Shown here one piece after another: positions 34,591 to 42,847 of a stretch of 61,211 nt of DNA (its first letter is position 1; each line of letters starts with the position of its first letter). A program made the position numbers and the translations under genes. The DNA lies in assembly GCF_019351435.1 (NCBI RefSeq), contig NZ_JAHWYN010000021.1, positions 1 to 61,211 of the forward strand, read 5' to 3'. Below the pieces are notes generated by a model. It saw only the letters and a program-made list of their open reading frames with translations. It was not told the DNA's origin and made no database searches. The stretch is from Flavobacterium taihuense. GTDB lineage: Bacteria; Bacteroidota; Bacteroidia; Flavobacteriales; Flavobacteriaceae.

Positions 34591-34945
34591 TTACGAATTA
34601 CGAATTGACTTCTGAATAAATCCAATTATTTTCAAAAGCTCTTCAACATCTTTCAATAAAAGATCAGATTGTTCAATTGTTAAATAATACGAATCTCTCA
34701 AAAGTCTTATCCAATATTTTGACTCTCTAGCCTCTTTATAAGCAATTGCTAATTTTGCAAAAAAATCAGCTTTTGATTGACCTCCTACTAGCTTCTTCAA
34801 TATTAGCTCCAACTGAAGTTCCTCTTCTCAACAACTGTTTAGACAAAACAAATTCTTTTTTCTCCTGACTTAAGTCTCTATAAACTTTAACAATCCTCAA
34901 AGCGAAATCATAACTTTTATTTTGAGCTACAATGTCTGACTTCAT
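34591..34945 (-). pseudogene. Four-helix-bundle (S23-type) protein gene with frameshift
   Basis: Reading leftward from the ATG at 34943-34945, the frame encodes a typical four-helix-bundle protein start (YDFALRIVKVYRDLSQ, then LLRRGTSVGANIEEA). At about 34812 the frame breaks. The family's next motif, GGQSKADFFAKLAIAYKEA, continues in another frame and runs to the stop at 34591. One extra base in the GCT-A-GTA context explains it. It is either a real inactivating mutation or a sequencing error. These proteins are often found as strain-variable insertions next to housekeeping genes. Confidence 0.75.
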
Positions 34946-35008
34946 TTATATAATTGATTATGGATTTGAAATTACAAATTATGAATTACATAATTTCGTA
35001 ATTCATAA

Positions 35009-35791
35009 TTAAATATCGATAGTCCCTTTAAACACAAATTCGGCAGGGCCTTTCAAGAAAACATTCGTAAAACCGTTTGGTGTTTTATCAAATGAAACTA
35101 CTAATTTCCCGCCTTCAACATTAATATTAATGGCAGTGGCATCCGTTTGTCCTGTAGCATTCATGGCGATTGCAACAGCTGTAGCCCCGGTTCCGCAAGC
35201 CAAAGTCTCGTCTTCGACTCCTCTCTCGTAGGTGCGAAGTCTAAAAGTGGTATCGTCTATTTTTTTTACAAAATTAATATTGCTTCCTGCCGCGCCGTAC
35301 AATTCACCATAACGAATCGCAGCACCTTCCTCTTTTATATTGTAATGCTCTAAATCCTCAACCATTTGAACATGATGTGGGGAACCTGTATTCAAGAAAG
35401 AGTGGTCTTTTTTAATATCTATAGTTGGAACATCAATCATTTGTAAAGAAACCAATCCATTATCTTCAAATGACGCATGATGCAAACCATCTGTAGCAAT
35501 AAAAGTCGTTTTATCTTCAATCACTTCCAGATCTTTGGCAAAAGCCACCAAACAACGTCCTCCATTACCACACATCGAACTTTGATTCCCATCGGAGTTG
35601 TAATACACCATTTTAAAATCAGTTTCCGTATCATTTTCAAGCAGAATAAGTCCGTCTCCGCCTATGCCAAAACGTCTATCACAAAGATGTTCAATCAATT
35701 GCGTATTCTCTTTTGGGAAAAATCCGGAACGATTGTCAATCATAACAAAATCGTTTCCAGCTCCTTGATATTTATAAAATTCTAGTTGCAT
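35009..35791 (-). CDS. dapF: Diaminopimelate epimerase
   Basis: This 260-residue enzyme converts LL- to meso-diaminopimelate for lysine and peptidoglycan synthesis. The start chosen is the ATG at 35791 (MQLEFYKYQGAGNDFV); the open frame extends 11 codons further but without family similarity, and those codons overlap the promoter. Both catalytic cysteines are present, in SSMCGNGGRC and ETLACGTGATAVA. It leads a leftward cluster with the four-helix-bundle remnant, acetyltransferase and mltG. Confidence 0.95.
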   Translation of the reverse strand: MQLEFYKYQGAGNDFVMIDNRSGFFPKENTQLIEHLCDRRFGIGGDGLILLENDTETDFKMVYYNSDGNQSSMCGNGGRCLVAFAKDLEVIEDKTTFIATDGLHHASFEDNGLVSLQMIDVPTIDIKKDHSFLNTGSPHHVQMVEDLEHYNIKEEGAAIRYGELYGAAGSNINFVKKIDDTTFRLRTYERGVEDETLACGTGATAVAIAMNATGQTDATAININVEGGKLVVSFDKTPNGFTNVFLKGPAEFVFKGTIDI

Positions 35792-35813
35792 TTTTATTTC
35801 CATTTTAGTCATA

Positions 35814-35821
35814 CAAAAGTA
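35814..35821 (-). promoter_or_regulatory. Candidate -7 box for dapF
   Basis: On the minus strand the bases read TACTTTTG, matching TAnnTTTG, 23 nt upstream of the chosen dapF ATG. This spacing supports the shorter start. Confidence 0.5.
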
Positions 35822-35931
35822 CAAACTATTAATGAATTGTTAATCATTGTTAAAGAGCGTTAAACCATATTGCCCGAAAAAAAAAACCTCTTAAATTCGT
35901 AATCAAATAACTAATAAAAACGAAAAGAAAA

Positions 35932-37332
35932 ATGAAACAAATTTCAAAATTATTCTTGGTATCCTTGTTGAGTGGAGCAACAACCCTTGGCGCATACAAA
36001 TTGTTATTTGACAGCAACGGTTATTTTTCTTCAAACAAAACCGGAATTACAACACTTGCTCCTGAATCCTACGGTAGGCAAACAAGTTTAGGCGCCGAAA
36101 ATGTTGATTTTACAGTCGCCGCAGACAAAACCATTCACAGTGTGGTACACGTAAAAAACGTATCAGTAAGAACGATTTCAAATCCTATAATGGAATACTT
36201 TTACGGTTATGGCGGACAGCAACAGCAAGAACAAGTTGGAACTGGATCGGGCGTCATTATTTCTGAAGACGGATATATCGTAACCAATAATCACGTGGTA
36301 AAAGACGCTACCGATATTGAAATCACGTTAAACAACAAAAAAACGTACAAAGCAAAACTCATTGGAACCGATTCAAAAATGGACATTGCTCTACTAAAAA
36401 TTGATGCCGATGAAAAACTGCCTTATTCCACATTTGCCAATTCCGATTCGGTTAAAGTCGGCGAATGGGTGCTGGCAGTTGGAAATCCATATAATCTGAC
36501 ATCGACTGTGACGGCTGGAATCGTTTCGGCCAAAGCCAGAAACCTAGACACAAGAGGAATTCAGTCTTTCATACAAACTGATGCTGCGGTAAACCCAGGA
36601 AACAGCGGAGGCGCACTAGTAAACACACGTGGCGAATTGATTGGAATCAATACTATGATTTCGTCAATGACCGGTTCTTATGTAGGATATTCGTTTGCGA
36701 TTCCATCCAATAATGCTAGAAAAATTATCGAGGATATCATGGAATTTGGAAATGTACAAAGAGGAATTCTAGGAGTTGAAGGTGGTGAACTAAACGGAAC
36801 TGCATCCAAAGAATTGGGTATTTCACAAACACAAGGTTTTTACATTAACAAAGTAAGCAAAAACTCAGGTGCCTACAACGCTAAATTGCAAAAAGGAGAT
36901 ATCATCATCAAATTAGACAATCAGGACATTTCCACTTTTGCCGACCTTTCTGGTTATGTAAATACCAAAAGACCGAATGATAAAGTGCAGGTAACTATCA
37001 TAAGAGATGGCAAAAATATAGTTGTTCCTGTTGTATTGAGCAAAAACGAAAACTTTAGCACCGAATTCAAAGGAATCGAACTGGAAAATATTGAAGCTGC
37101 CGACAAAAAGAAATTCAAATTGGATTATGGTGTAAAAATCAAATCCATTTCCAATGAAAACTTGGCACAATATACTGATGAACTAGTCGGAAACATCATT
37201 TTAAGCATTGACAATGTCAAAGCAACGAATGTAGAAGCGGTTTCTAAACTTTTGAATAATAAAGACGAAAAACAAAGTATCCGTATCGAAATGATAAATA
37301 AAAACGGAGAGGTCATGAGAATCATTATCTAA
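35932..37332 (+). CDS. HtrA/DegP-type periplasmic serine protease
   Basis: This 466-residue protein is a trypsin-like quality-control protease. It has an N-terminal signal or anchor (about 5-22), then the protease domain with His121 (VTNNHVV), Asp151 (MDIALLKID) and Ser225 (NPGNSGGAL). Two PDZ domains follow (about 270-365 and 375-466). It would degrade misfolded envelope proteins. It is divergent from dapF. The length is usual for Bacteroidetes members. Confidence 0.95.
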   Translation: MKQISKLFLVSLLSGATTLGAYKLLFDSNGYFSSNKTGITTLAPESYGRQTSLGAENVDFTVAADKTIHSVVHVKNVSVRTISNPIMEYFYGYGGQQQQEQVGTGSGVIISEDGYIVTNNHVVKDATDIEITLNNKKTYKAKLIGTDSKMDIALLKIDADEKLPYSTFANSDSVKVGEWVLAVGNPYNLTSTVTAGIVSAKARNLDTRGIQSFIQTDAAVNPGNSGGALVNTRGELIGINTMISSMTGSYVGYSFAIPSNNARKIIEDIMEFGNVQRGILGVEGGELNGTASKELGISQTQGFYINKVSKNSGAYNAKLQKGDIIIKLDNQDISTFADLSGYVNTKRPNDKVQVTIIRDGKNIVVPVVLSKNENFSTEFKGIELENIEAADKKKFKLDYGVKIKSISNENLAQYTDELVGNIILSIDNVKATNVEAVSKLLNNKDEKQSIRIEMINKNGEVMRIII

Positions 37333-37352
37333 AAAGTTAAAACAATAAATTT

Positions 37353-37388
37353 AAAGCCGATTTGTAAATACAAGTCGGTTTTTTTTTT
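37353..37388 (+). terminator. Terminator of the HtrA-type gene
   Basis: AAGCCGATTTGTA pairs with TACAAGTCGGTTT (one G-T wobble), followed by a run of about nine T, 20 bp after the stop. Confidence 0.85.
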
Positions 37389-37434
37389 ATTTCAAAAAAA
37401 ACTTAAAAAAAGTTACGAAATCGATTGAAATATA

Positions 37435-37442
37435 TACTTTTG
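37435..37442 (+). promoter_or_regulatory. Candidate -7 box of the GAPDH gene
   Basis: TACTTTTG matches TAnnTTTG, 48 nt before the ATG at 37490. A -33 element is not obvious. Confidence 0.45.
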
Positions 37443-37489
37443 CACCAAATTTTAAAAAACTGCATCAATTACCAATACAAATTTTCAAC

Positions 37490-38938
37490 ATGAATAACAT
37501 GGATTTATACGAAAAAGAGGTTTCGTTTCAAGCCGAAAGAAGACGTTCAGGAGTAGAATTAATTAAAATTATTAGTGATTTATGGTACGACAAATCAATT
37601 GAATTGGTTTTGTTCCGCAATCAATTAATAGATAGAAACGTAAGCGAAATTATCAACTTACATGAATATGCAGGTAAATTTGTGGGCAAACCGATTTCAG
37701 TTTCAGATTCTGTTGAAATCGCCAATGTAATTCTTACTTTGGATTTACCACCATCAAAATTGGATATTGGAAAACTTACTTACGAGTACCGTTTAGAAGA
37801 TGAAAAATACCCAGACGCAAGACATTTTGTTTTAGACAAATTAAAAGAAGCTAAATTCTCAGAAGAAATCCAACCCAAAGATGTAATTCTTTATGGTTTT
37901 GGTCGTATTGGGCGCTTATTGGCACGAGAGCTAATGTCCAAAACAGGAAAAGGAGAGCAAATGCGTTTGAGAGCCATCGTTACCAGAGATAAAAATGATG
38001 CTACAAGCCTAGAAAAAAGAGCTTCATTATTACGCTATGATTCCATACACGGAGATTTCCAAGGTTCTGTTGTTGCTGATACTAAAAACAATGCCTTAAT
38101 CATCAACGGTACTACCGTTCATATCATCACAGCAAACACTCCAGAGGAAATTGACTATACTAAATACGGAATTGACAACGCCTTAGTAATTGACAACACA
38201 GGCGCTTTCACAACTAAAGAAGCATTAAGCCGTCATTTAGTTTCAAAAGGAGTTGATAAAGTGTTACTTACTGCTCCAGGAAAAGGAGTTCCAAACATCG
38301 TTCATGGTGTCAATCAAAACGAATACAACCCAGACGAAATAGATATTTTCTCGGCTGCTTCATGCACTACCAATGCAATCACTCCAATTCTAAAAGCGAT
38401 TGAAGACACTTTGGGTGTTGTAAAAGGGCATTTAGAGACAATTCATGCGTACACGAATGACCAAAATTTGGTTGATAATATGCACAACAAATACCGCCGT
38501 GGTAGAGCAGCAGCACTCAATATGGTCATCACCGAAACTGGTGCCGGAACAGCAGTTGCCAAAGCATTGCCATCTCTAGAAGGTAAATTAACATCAAATG
38601 CCATTCGCGTACCAGTTCCAAATGGTTCTTTGGTCGTGTTGAATCTTGAAGTAAAAAAAGAAACTTCGATAGAAGCCATCAACGCTATTATGAAAAAATA
38701 TGCACTCGAAGGTGAATTGGTAGAGCAAATCAAATATTCATTGAATAACGAATTGGTTTCGTCTGATATTGTGGGAACTTCGGCTCCTTCAATTTATGAC
38801 AGCAATGCCACCATCGTTTCCAAAGACGGAAAAAACATAGTTCTTTACATTTGGTACGACAACGAATATGGTTACAGTCACCAAGTTATTAGACTAGCCA
38901 AATATATTGCCAAAGTAAGACGCTTTACATATTACTAG
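37490..38938 (+). CDS. gap: Glyceraldehyde-3-phosphate dehydrogenase, long form
   Basis: This 482-residue enzyme has a normal GAPDH core from about residue 127 (VILYGFGRIGRLLAREL) to the end. The catalytic Cys is at 292 in AASCTTNAITPILK, and the NAD- and phosphate-binding residues are in place (YDNEYGYSHQVIRLA). The extra N-terminal 125 residues (helical, with FRNQLIDRNVSEIINLHEYAG) are typical of one of the two GAPDH types in Bacteroidetes, and their role is not known. A second, shorter GAPDH is usually encoded elsewhere. The gene stands alone, with its own promoter and terminator. Confidence 0.93.
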   Translation: MNNMDLYEKEVSFQAERRRSGVELIKIISDLWYDKSIELVLFRNQLIDRNVSEIINLHEYAGKFVGKPISVSDSVEIANVILTLDLPPSKLDIGKLTYEYRLEDEKYPDARHFVLDKLKEAKFSEEIQPKDVILYGFGRIGRLLARELMSKTGKGEQMRLRAIVTRDKNDATSLEKRASLLRYDSIHGDFQGSVVADTKNNALIINGTTVHIITANTPEEIDYTKYGIDNALVIDNTGAFTTKEALSRHLVSKGVDKVLLTAPGKGVPNIVHGVNQNEYNPDEIDIFSAASCTTNAITPILKAIEDTLGVVKGHLETIHAYTNDQNLVDNMHNKYRRGRAAALNMVITETGAGTAVAKALPSLEGKLTSNAIRVPVPNGSLVVLNLEVKKETSIEAINAIMKKYALEGELVEQIKYSLNNELVSSDIVGTSAPSIYDSNATIVSKDGKNIVLYIWYDNEYGYSHQVIRLAKYIAKVRRFTYY

Positions 38939-39025
38939 CATTTAGATTTACAGGTTGGGTATCGCTCTTTTAGTTTTAATTTTAGTTTTTTAGATAATAA
39001 ATGTACCCCAGCCTGGATTCAACAG

Positions 39026-39060
39026 AAATCCGCCAAGTTTTTTAACGAGGCGGATTTTTT
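39026..39060 (+). terminator. Terminator downstream of GAPDH
   Basis: AAATCCGCC pairs with GGCGGATTT around a 14-nt loop, followed by six T. It lies about 90 bp after the GAPDH stop. Confidence 0.8.
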
Positions 39061-39087
39061 ATTTTCTCTAAAATCTAAAATCTCTTT

Positions 39088-39211
39088 GGGCGTGCCCCCG
39101 TTGAGAAAAGGAGGCTATTTATCGGAGCGGTTATTCGCCTCCTTTCCTCAACGGCGTCAGGCTATCCGCGCTACTTCGGTAGCTTGCTGCTATCCTTCAC
39201 GCACTAAGCGA
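39088..39211. repeat. Dispersed flavobacterial intergenic repeat with fold-back core
   Basis: The block opens with GGGCGTGCCCCC and closes with GCTATCCTTCACGC, text that I recall from dispersed intergenic repeats in Flavobacterium. Inside it, CCGTTGAGAAAAGGAGGC (39098-39115) is inverted at 39137-39154 with a single mismatch. The arrangement suggests a REP/MITE-type element, possibly with a nested insertion. Confidence 0.6.
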
Positions 39212-39276
39212 CAACTTTTTATCATAAAAGAAGCTCACAATAAAATCAAAATTCAATAATCTAACAATCCAAAAAT

Positions 39277-39735
39277 CTAAATTGGCAAAACCGTCGTACT
39301 CTTCACTTCCGAAATAATAAAAAAACTGTTAATCAAAGACACCTCTGGTAAAATAGACAATTTCATTTGATGAAAATGATGATAACTTTCCATATCGGGC
39401 AACACAATTTTGAGCATATAATCAAAACTTCCAGAGACAAAATTACACTCTACCACTTCGGGTAAATTTAGTATCGCCTGATTGAAACTATCCGAAATAT
39501 CAAAAGTTTGTTTCACCAAGGTCACTTGACAGTAAACCGTTAGGTTTTTACCTAGTTTTTTCTTGTTCAAAATAGAAACATATCGTTCTATAATACCCTC
39601 TTTTTCAAGACGTTTCACTCGATCATGGACCGGAGTCAACGAAAGATTTATTCGATTTGAAATGTCTTTTAATGTCAAATGCGCATCTTCCTGCAGGAGG
39701 CGCAATATTTTTCTGTCGTTTTCATCTAAAATCAT
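39277..39735 (-). CDS. Lrp/AsnC-family transcriptional regulator
   Basis: This 152-residue protein has an N-terminal winged HTH (about 1-50, DENDRKILRLLQEDAHLTLK then LSLTPVHDRVKRLEKEGIIE) and a C-terminal RAM ligand-binding domain (about 65-145). It is divergent from the alanine dehydrogenase gene with a 212-bp gap. Lrp-type regulators beside ald are a common pairing, with alanine or branched-chain amino acids as effectors. Control of ald is therefore likely but inferred. Confidence 0.9.
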   Translation of the reverse strand: MILDENDRKILRLLQEDAHLTLKDISNRINLSLTPVHDRVKRLEKEGIIERYVSILNKKKLGKNLTVYCQVTLVKQTFDISDSFNQAILNLPEVVECNFVSGSFDYMLKIVLPDMESYHHFHQMKLSILPEVSLINSFFIISEVKSTTVLPI

Positions 39736-39902
39736 AACAAAAAGAGGTTTAATAAAATTGATTTATAACAAAATAATCCGATTAATTTTCTTTTTACAAA
39801 TAAAAAAAGCATCAAAAAAAGAAATATTTCATGCTAAATTACTAAATAAAAATAATATTTTCCTATTTTCATTTACTACGAACAAAATTTTTCTTTATCT
39901 GC

Positions 39903-39910
39903 TAAATTTG
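39903..39910 (+). promoter_or_regulatory. Candidate -7 box of ald
   Basis: TAAATTTG matches TAnnTTTG, 37 nt before the ald ATG. It is within the divergent gap where the Lrp-type regulator would bind. Confidence 0.5.
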
Positions 39911-39947
39911 TAATTGAATTTTAAATCAATCACTAAATACAACAGTT

Positions 39948-41072
39948 ATGATAATCGGTGTACCAAAAGAAATTAAGAATAACGAAAATCGTGTTGCTCT
40001 AACTCCAGCAGGTGTTGCTGAGATGAAAAATAACGGTCATAGTGTTTATGTTCAAGCAACTGCAGGTGAAGGAAGCGGTTTTGCTGATGAAGAATATGCT
40101 GCAGCCGGAGCTGTAATCTTACCTACTATCGAAGAGGTATACGGTATCGCTGAAATGATTATCAAAGTAAAAGAGCCAATCGCTTCAGAATACCCACTTA
40201 TTAAAAAAGATCAATTACTTTTCACATACTTCCACTTTGCATCATCAGAGCCATTAACTCATGCAATGATTGAGCGTCAGGCTATCTGTTTGGCATACGA
40301 AACTGTTGAAAAAACAGACCGTAGTTTACCATTATTAGTTCCAATGTCTGAAGTAGCAGGTCGTATGTCTATTCAAGAAGGTGCAAAATACTTAGAAAAA
40401 CCATTAAAAGGAAGAGGAATTCTTCTAGGTGGTGTTCCAGGTGTTCCTCCTGCTAAAGTATTAGTACTTGGTGGTGGAATCGTAGGAACTCAAGCTGCGA
40501 AAATGGCTGCTGGTTTAGGAGCTCAAGTTACTATCATGGACGTGAGTTTGCCACGTTTACGTCAATTAGATGACATTATGCCTGCAAACGTTATGACTCA
40601 AATGTCTAACGACTATAACATCAGAAAAGCAATTTTAGATACTGATTTAATTGTTGGTGCTGTATTAATCCCAGGAGCAAAAGCACCTCACTTGATTACT
40701 CGTGATATGCTAAAATTAATGCGTCCAGGAACAGTTCTTGTTGACGTAGCAGTAGACCAAGGAGGTTGTATCGAAACTTGTACTCCTACAACTCACGAAA
40801 ACCCAACTTTCATCATTGACGATATCGTACACTACTGCGTGGCTAATATGCCAGGTGCAGTACCTTATACTTCAACTTTAGCACTTACAAATGCTACTTT
40901 ACCTTATGCTGTACAATTAGCAAACAAAGGATGGCAAAAAGCTTGTGCTGAAAACGAAGAATTAAAAAAAGGATTAAACATTGCTAACGGAAAAATCCTT
41001 TACAAAGGAGTAGCCGAAGCTTGGAATCTTCCTTTTAATGAAGAGTTAGTATTAGAAAACGCTGTTTGCTAA
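39948..41072 (+). CDS. ald: Alanine dehydrogenase
   Basis: This 374-residue enzyme oxidatively deaminates L-alanine to pyruvate with NAD. Hallmarks are the N-terminal MIIGVPKEIKNNENRVALTP, the active-site IKVKEPIASEYPL (Lys near 74), HFASSEPLTHAMI and the Rossmann motif VLVLGGGIVGTQAAKMAAGL (about 168-187). The length is standard. The codon choice is more uniform than in neighbours (GCT, GGT and CCA favoured), consistent with high expression. It is divergent from an Lrp-type regulator. Confidence 0.95.
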   Translation: MIIGVPKEIKNNENRVALTPAGVAEMKNNGHSVYVQATAGEGSGFADEEYAAAGAVILPTIEEVYGIAEMIIKVKEPIASEYPLIKKDQLLFTYFHFASSEPLTHAMIERQAICLAYETVEKTDRSLPLLVPMSEVAGRMSIQEGAKYLEKPLKGRGILLGGVPGVPPAKVLVLGGGIVGTQAAKMAAGLGAQVTIMDVSLPRLRQLDDIMPANVMTQMSNDYNIRKAILDTDLIVGAVLIPGAKAPHLITRDMLKLMRPGTVLVDVAVDQGGCIETCTPTTHENPTFIIDDIVHYCVANMPGAVPYTSTLALTNATLPYAVQLANKGWQKACAENEELKKGLNIANGKILYKGVAEAWNLPFNEELVLENAVC

Positions 41073-41099
41073 TATTAAATAAGTGCTTACTACACTAGA

Positions 41100-41130
41100 A
41101 AAACCCGTTTTGTTCATCAAAACGGGTTTT
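41100..41130 (+). terminator. Terminator of ald
   Basis: AAAACCCGTTTTG and CAAAACGGGTTTT form a perfect 13-bp stem with a 5-nt loop, 27 bp after the stop codon. Confidence 0.9.
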
Positions 41131-41142
41131 CTGTTTTATAAA

Positions 41143-41176
41143 ACAAAAAAAATCCGCCTCGTGGGAGACGGATTTT
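41143..41176 (-). terminator. Terminator facing the permease gene
   Basis: AATCCGCCTC pairs with GAGACGGATT (one mismatch). On the minus strand it is followed by eight T, so it would stop the leftward transcript of the amino-acid permease gene, 125 bp after its stop. Confidence 0.7.
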
Positions 41177-41242
41177 CTTTAAACATCATTTAAGTATCTT
41201 AATTCAATATTCTCCAGAATTCTGAGTACTGCAAACTGCTAT

Positions 41243-41298
41243 CTGAATTCTGTGTTCTGAATTCTGTGTTCTGAAATCTGAAATCTGAAATCTGAACA
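41243..41298. repeat. Short tandem repeats ending at the permease stop codon
   Basis: CTGAATTCTGTGTT occurs twice in tandem (41243-41256, 41257-41270), followed by CTGAAAT three times (41271-41291). Both units share CTGAA. The array touches the last codon of the permease gene. Such arrays vary between strains by slippage. Confidence 0.75.
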
Positions 41299-41299
41299 C

Positions 41300-42706
41300 C
41301 TATTCCTTAGATTTAGTCAAATAATAAATCGGAATTCCAATCAACATTATAAAAACACCCCAACCGCAAGTGCTGGGTTTTGTGTATAACAAAGCAATAC
41401 TAATGGCACTGGCAATAAGAATATAAAGTGCTGGCAAAAACGGATAACCAAAAGCCTTATATGGTCTTTCAGCATCTGGCATTTTCTTGCGAAGAATAAA
41501 AATTCCGTAAATTGTCAGAATGTAAAACACCAAAACGATAATCACAACAAAATCCAACAAATCACCATATTTTCCAGTCAAACACAAGGCCGAAGCCCAA
41601 ATACACTGCGCCCACAATGCCCAAGCCGGTACGCTTGCCTTGTTCAAATGAGAAGCTTTTTTAAAAAACAAACCGTCTTGTGCCATCGTATAATAAACCC
41701 TTGCTCCAGTCATAATCAAACCATTATTGCAGGCAAAAGTCGAAATCATAATCATCAAGGCGATAATTAATGTTCCGATATTTCCGAAAATATTTTGTGA
41801 TGCCACAACAGCCACTCTATCAGATTCTGCCGTAGCAATATCCTGCAAAGGAACCACCGCCAAATACATTATATTGGCCAAAATATAAATACAACTTACA
41901 ATCAAGGTTCCTAGAAACAAACTCAATCCGACATTGCGTTTTGGATTTTTGATTTCGCCAGCGATAAAAGTCACACCTTCCCATGCCACACTAGAAAACA
42001 ACGAACCCACCAATGCCGCCGACATTGCCGAAATCAAGGCCACTCCACTAATTGGGAGCCAAGAACCCGTTTCGACATCCAATGATTGAGAAGTCCAGGC
42101 ATTCGCCCAGTTGGCGTGCCAAACTTCTGATTTGGCAGCCACGAATCCGAAAATAATCAATCCAAAAATCGAAGCAATTTTAATAACTGTCAAGACAGTT
42201 TGCAAAATCTTGCTATTTTTCACACCACGACTATTGATATAACTCAATAAAATAATGGTGATTATCGAAACGATTTGGGCAGCACTCAGTTTGAAATCGC
42301 CCAATTCATAAATAATATTTTTTTCGCTCACAGGAGAATACAAATAAGCGGCGAATTTCGAGAAAGCCACACCCACAGCAGCAATTGTACCTGTTTGTAT
42401 CACGGCAAAAAAGCTCCAACCATATAAAAACCCAATCAGTTTTCCGTAAGCTTCTTTTATGTAAACATATTGCCCGCCAGCTTTGGGAAACATCGCGCTC
42501 AACTCGCCATAACTAACGGCGGCAATCACGGTAATAAATCCAGTAAGCACCCACATTGCAATCAGCCAGCCGGCAGAACCCAATTGACGCACCATATCCG
42601 AGCTCACAATAAATATCCCTGATCCAATCATTGATCCAACGACAAGCATTGTTCCGTCTAGTAATCCGAGTTCTCTTTTAAATTCTTCTGGTTTGTTTTC
42701 TTCCAT
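41300..42706 (-). CDS. Amino-acid permease, APC superfamily
   Basis: This 468-residue membrane protein has about twelve predicted transmembrane helices. The APC hallmark is in helix 1 (GTMLVVGSMIGSGIFIVSSD), which binds the substrate backbone, and YVYIKEAYGKLIGFLYGWSF follows. It resembles the LAT/YkbA-type and serine/threonine exchangers of Bacteroidetes. The substrate is not predictable. It faces ald across a pair of terminators, which fits but does not prove a link to alanine metabolism. Confidence 0.9.
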   Translation of the reverse strand: MEENKPEEFKRELGLLDGTMLVVGSMIGSGIFIVSSDMVRQLGSAGWLIAMWVLTGFITVIAAVSYGELSAMFPKAGGQYVYIKEAYGKLIGFLYGWSFFAVIQTGTIAAVGVAFSKFAAYLYSPVSEKNIIYELGDFKLSAAQIVSIITIILLSYINSRGVKNSKILQTVLTVIKIASIFGLIIFGFVAAKSEVWHANWANAWTSQSLDVETGSWLPISGVALISAMSAALVGSLFSSVAWEGVTFIAGEIKNPKRNVGLSLFLGTLIVSCIYILANIMYLAVVPLQDIATAESDRVAVVASQNIFGNIGTLIIALMIMISTFACNNGLIMTGARVYYTMAQDGLFFKKASHLNKASVPAWALWAQCIWASALCLTGKYGDLLDFVVIIVLVFYILTIYGIFILRKKMPDAERPYKAFGYPFLPALYILIASAISIALLYTKPSTCGWGVFIMLIGIPIYYLTKSKE

Positions 42707-42793
42707 TTTTATAGGTTTATTTTTTGGTTGGCTAAAGATATACTTTTTTTTGAAAATGGCTAATAATACTCTTTACACCGAGATATTAAATAA

Positions 42794-42823
42794 TAAAAAA
42801 ACTCCTAAGTTTCCTTAAGAGTT
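42794..42823 (-). terminator. Terminator of the LysM hydrolase gene
   Basis: AACTCCTAAG pairs with CTTAAGAGTT (one mismatch) around TTTC. The minus strand ends in seven T, 25 bp after the stop of the LysM gene. Confidence 0.75.
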
Positions 42824-42847
42824 CCATTAAATTATTCTTTTTATAAG

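Noticed and set aside
35792..35824. Longer N terminus for dapF
   Set aside because: The additional 11 codons overlap the -7 box and have no similarity to the enzyme family, whose conserved start is MQLEFYKYQGAGNDF.
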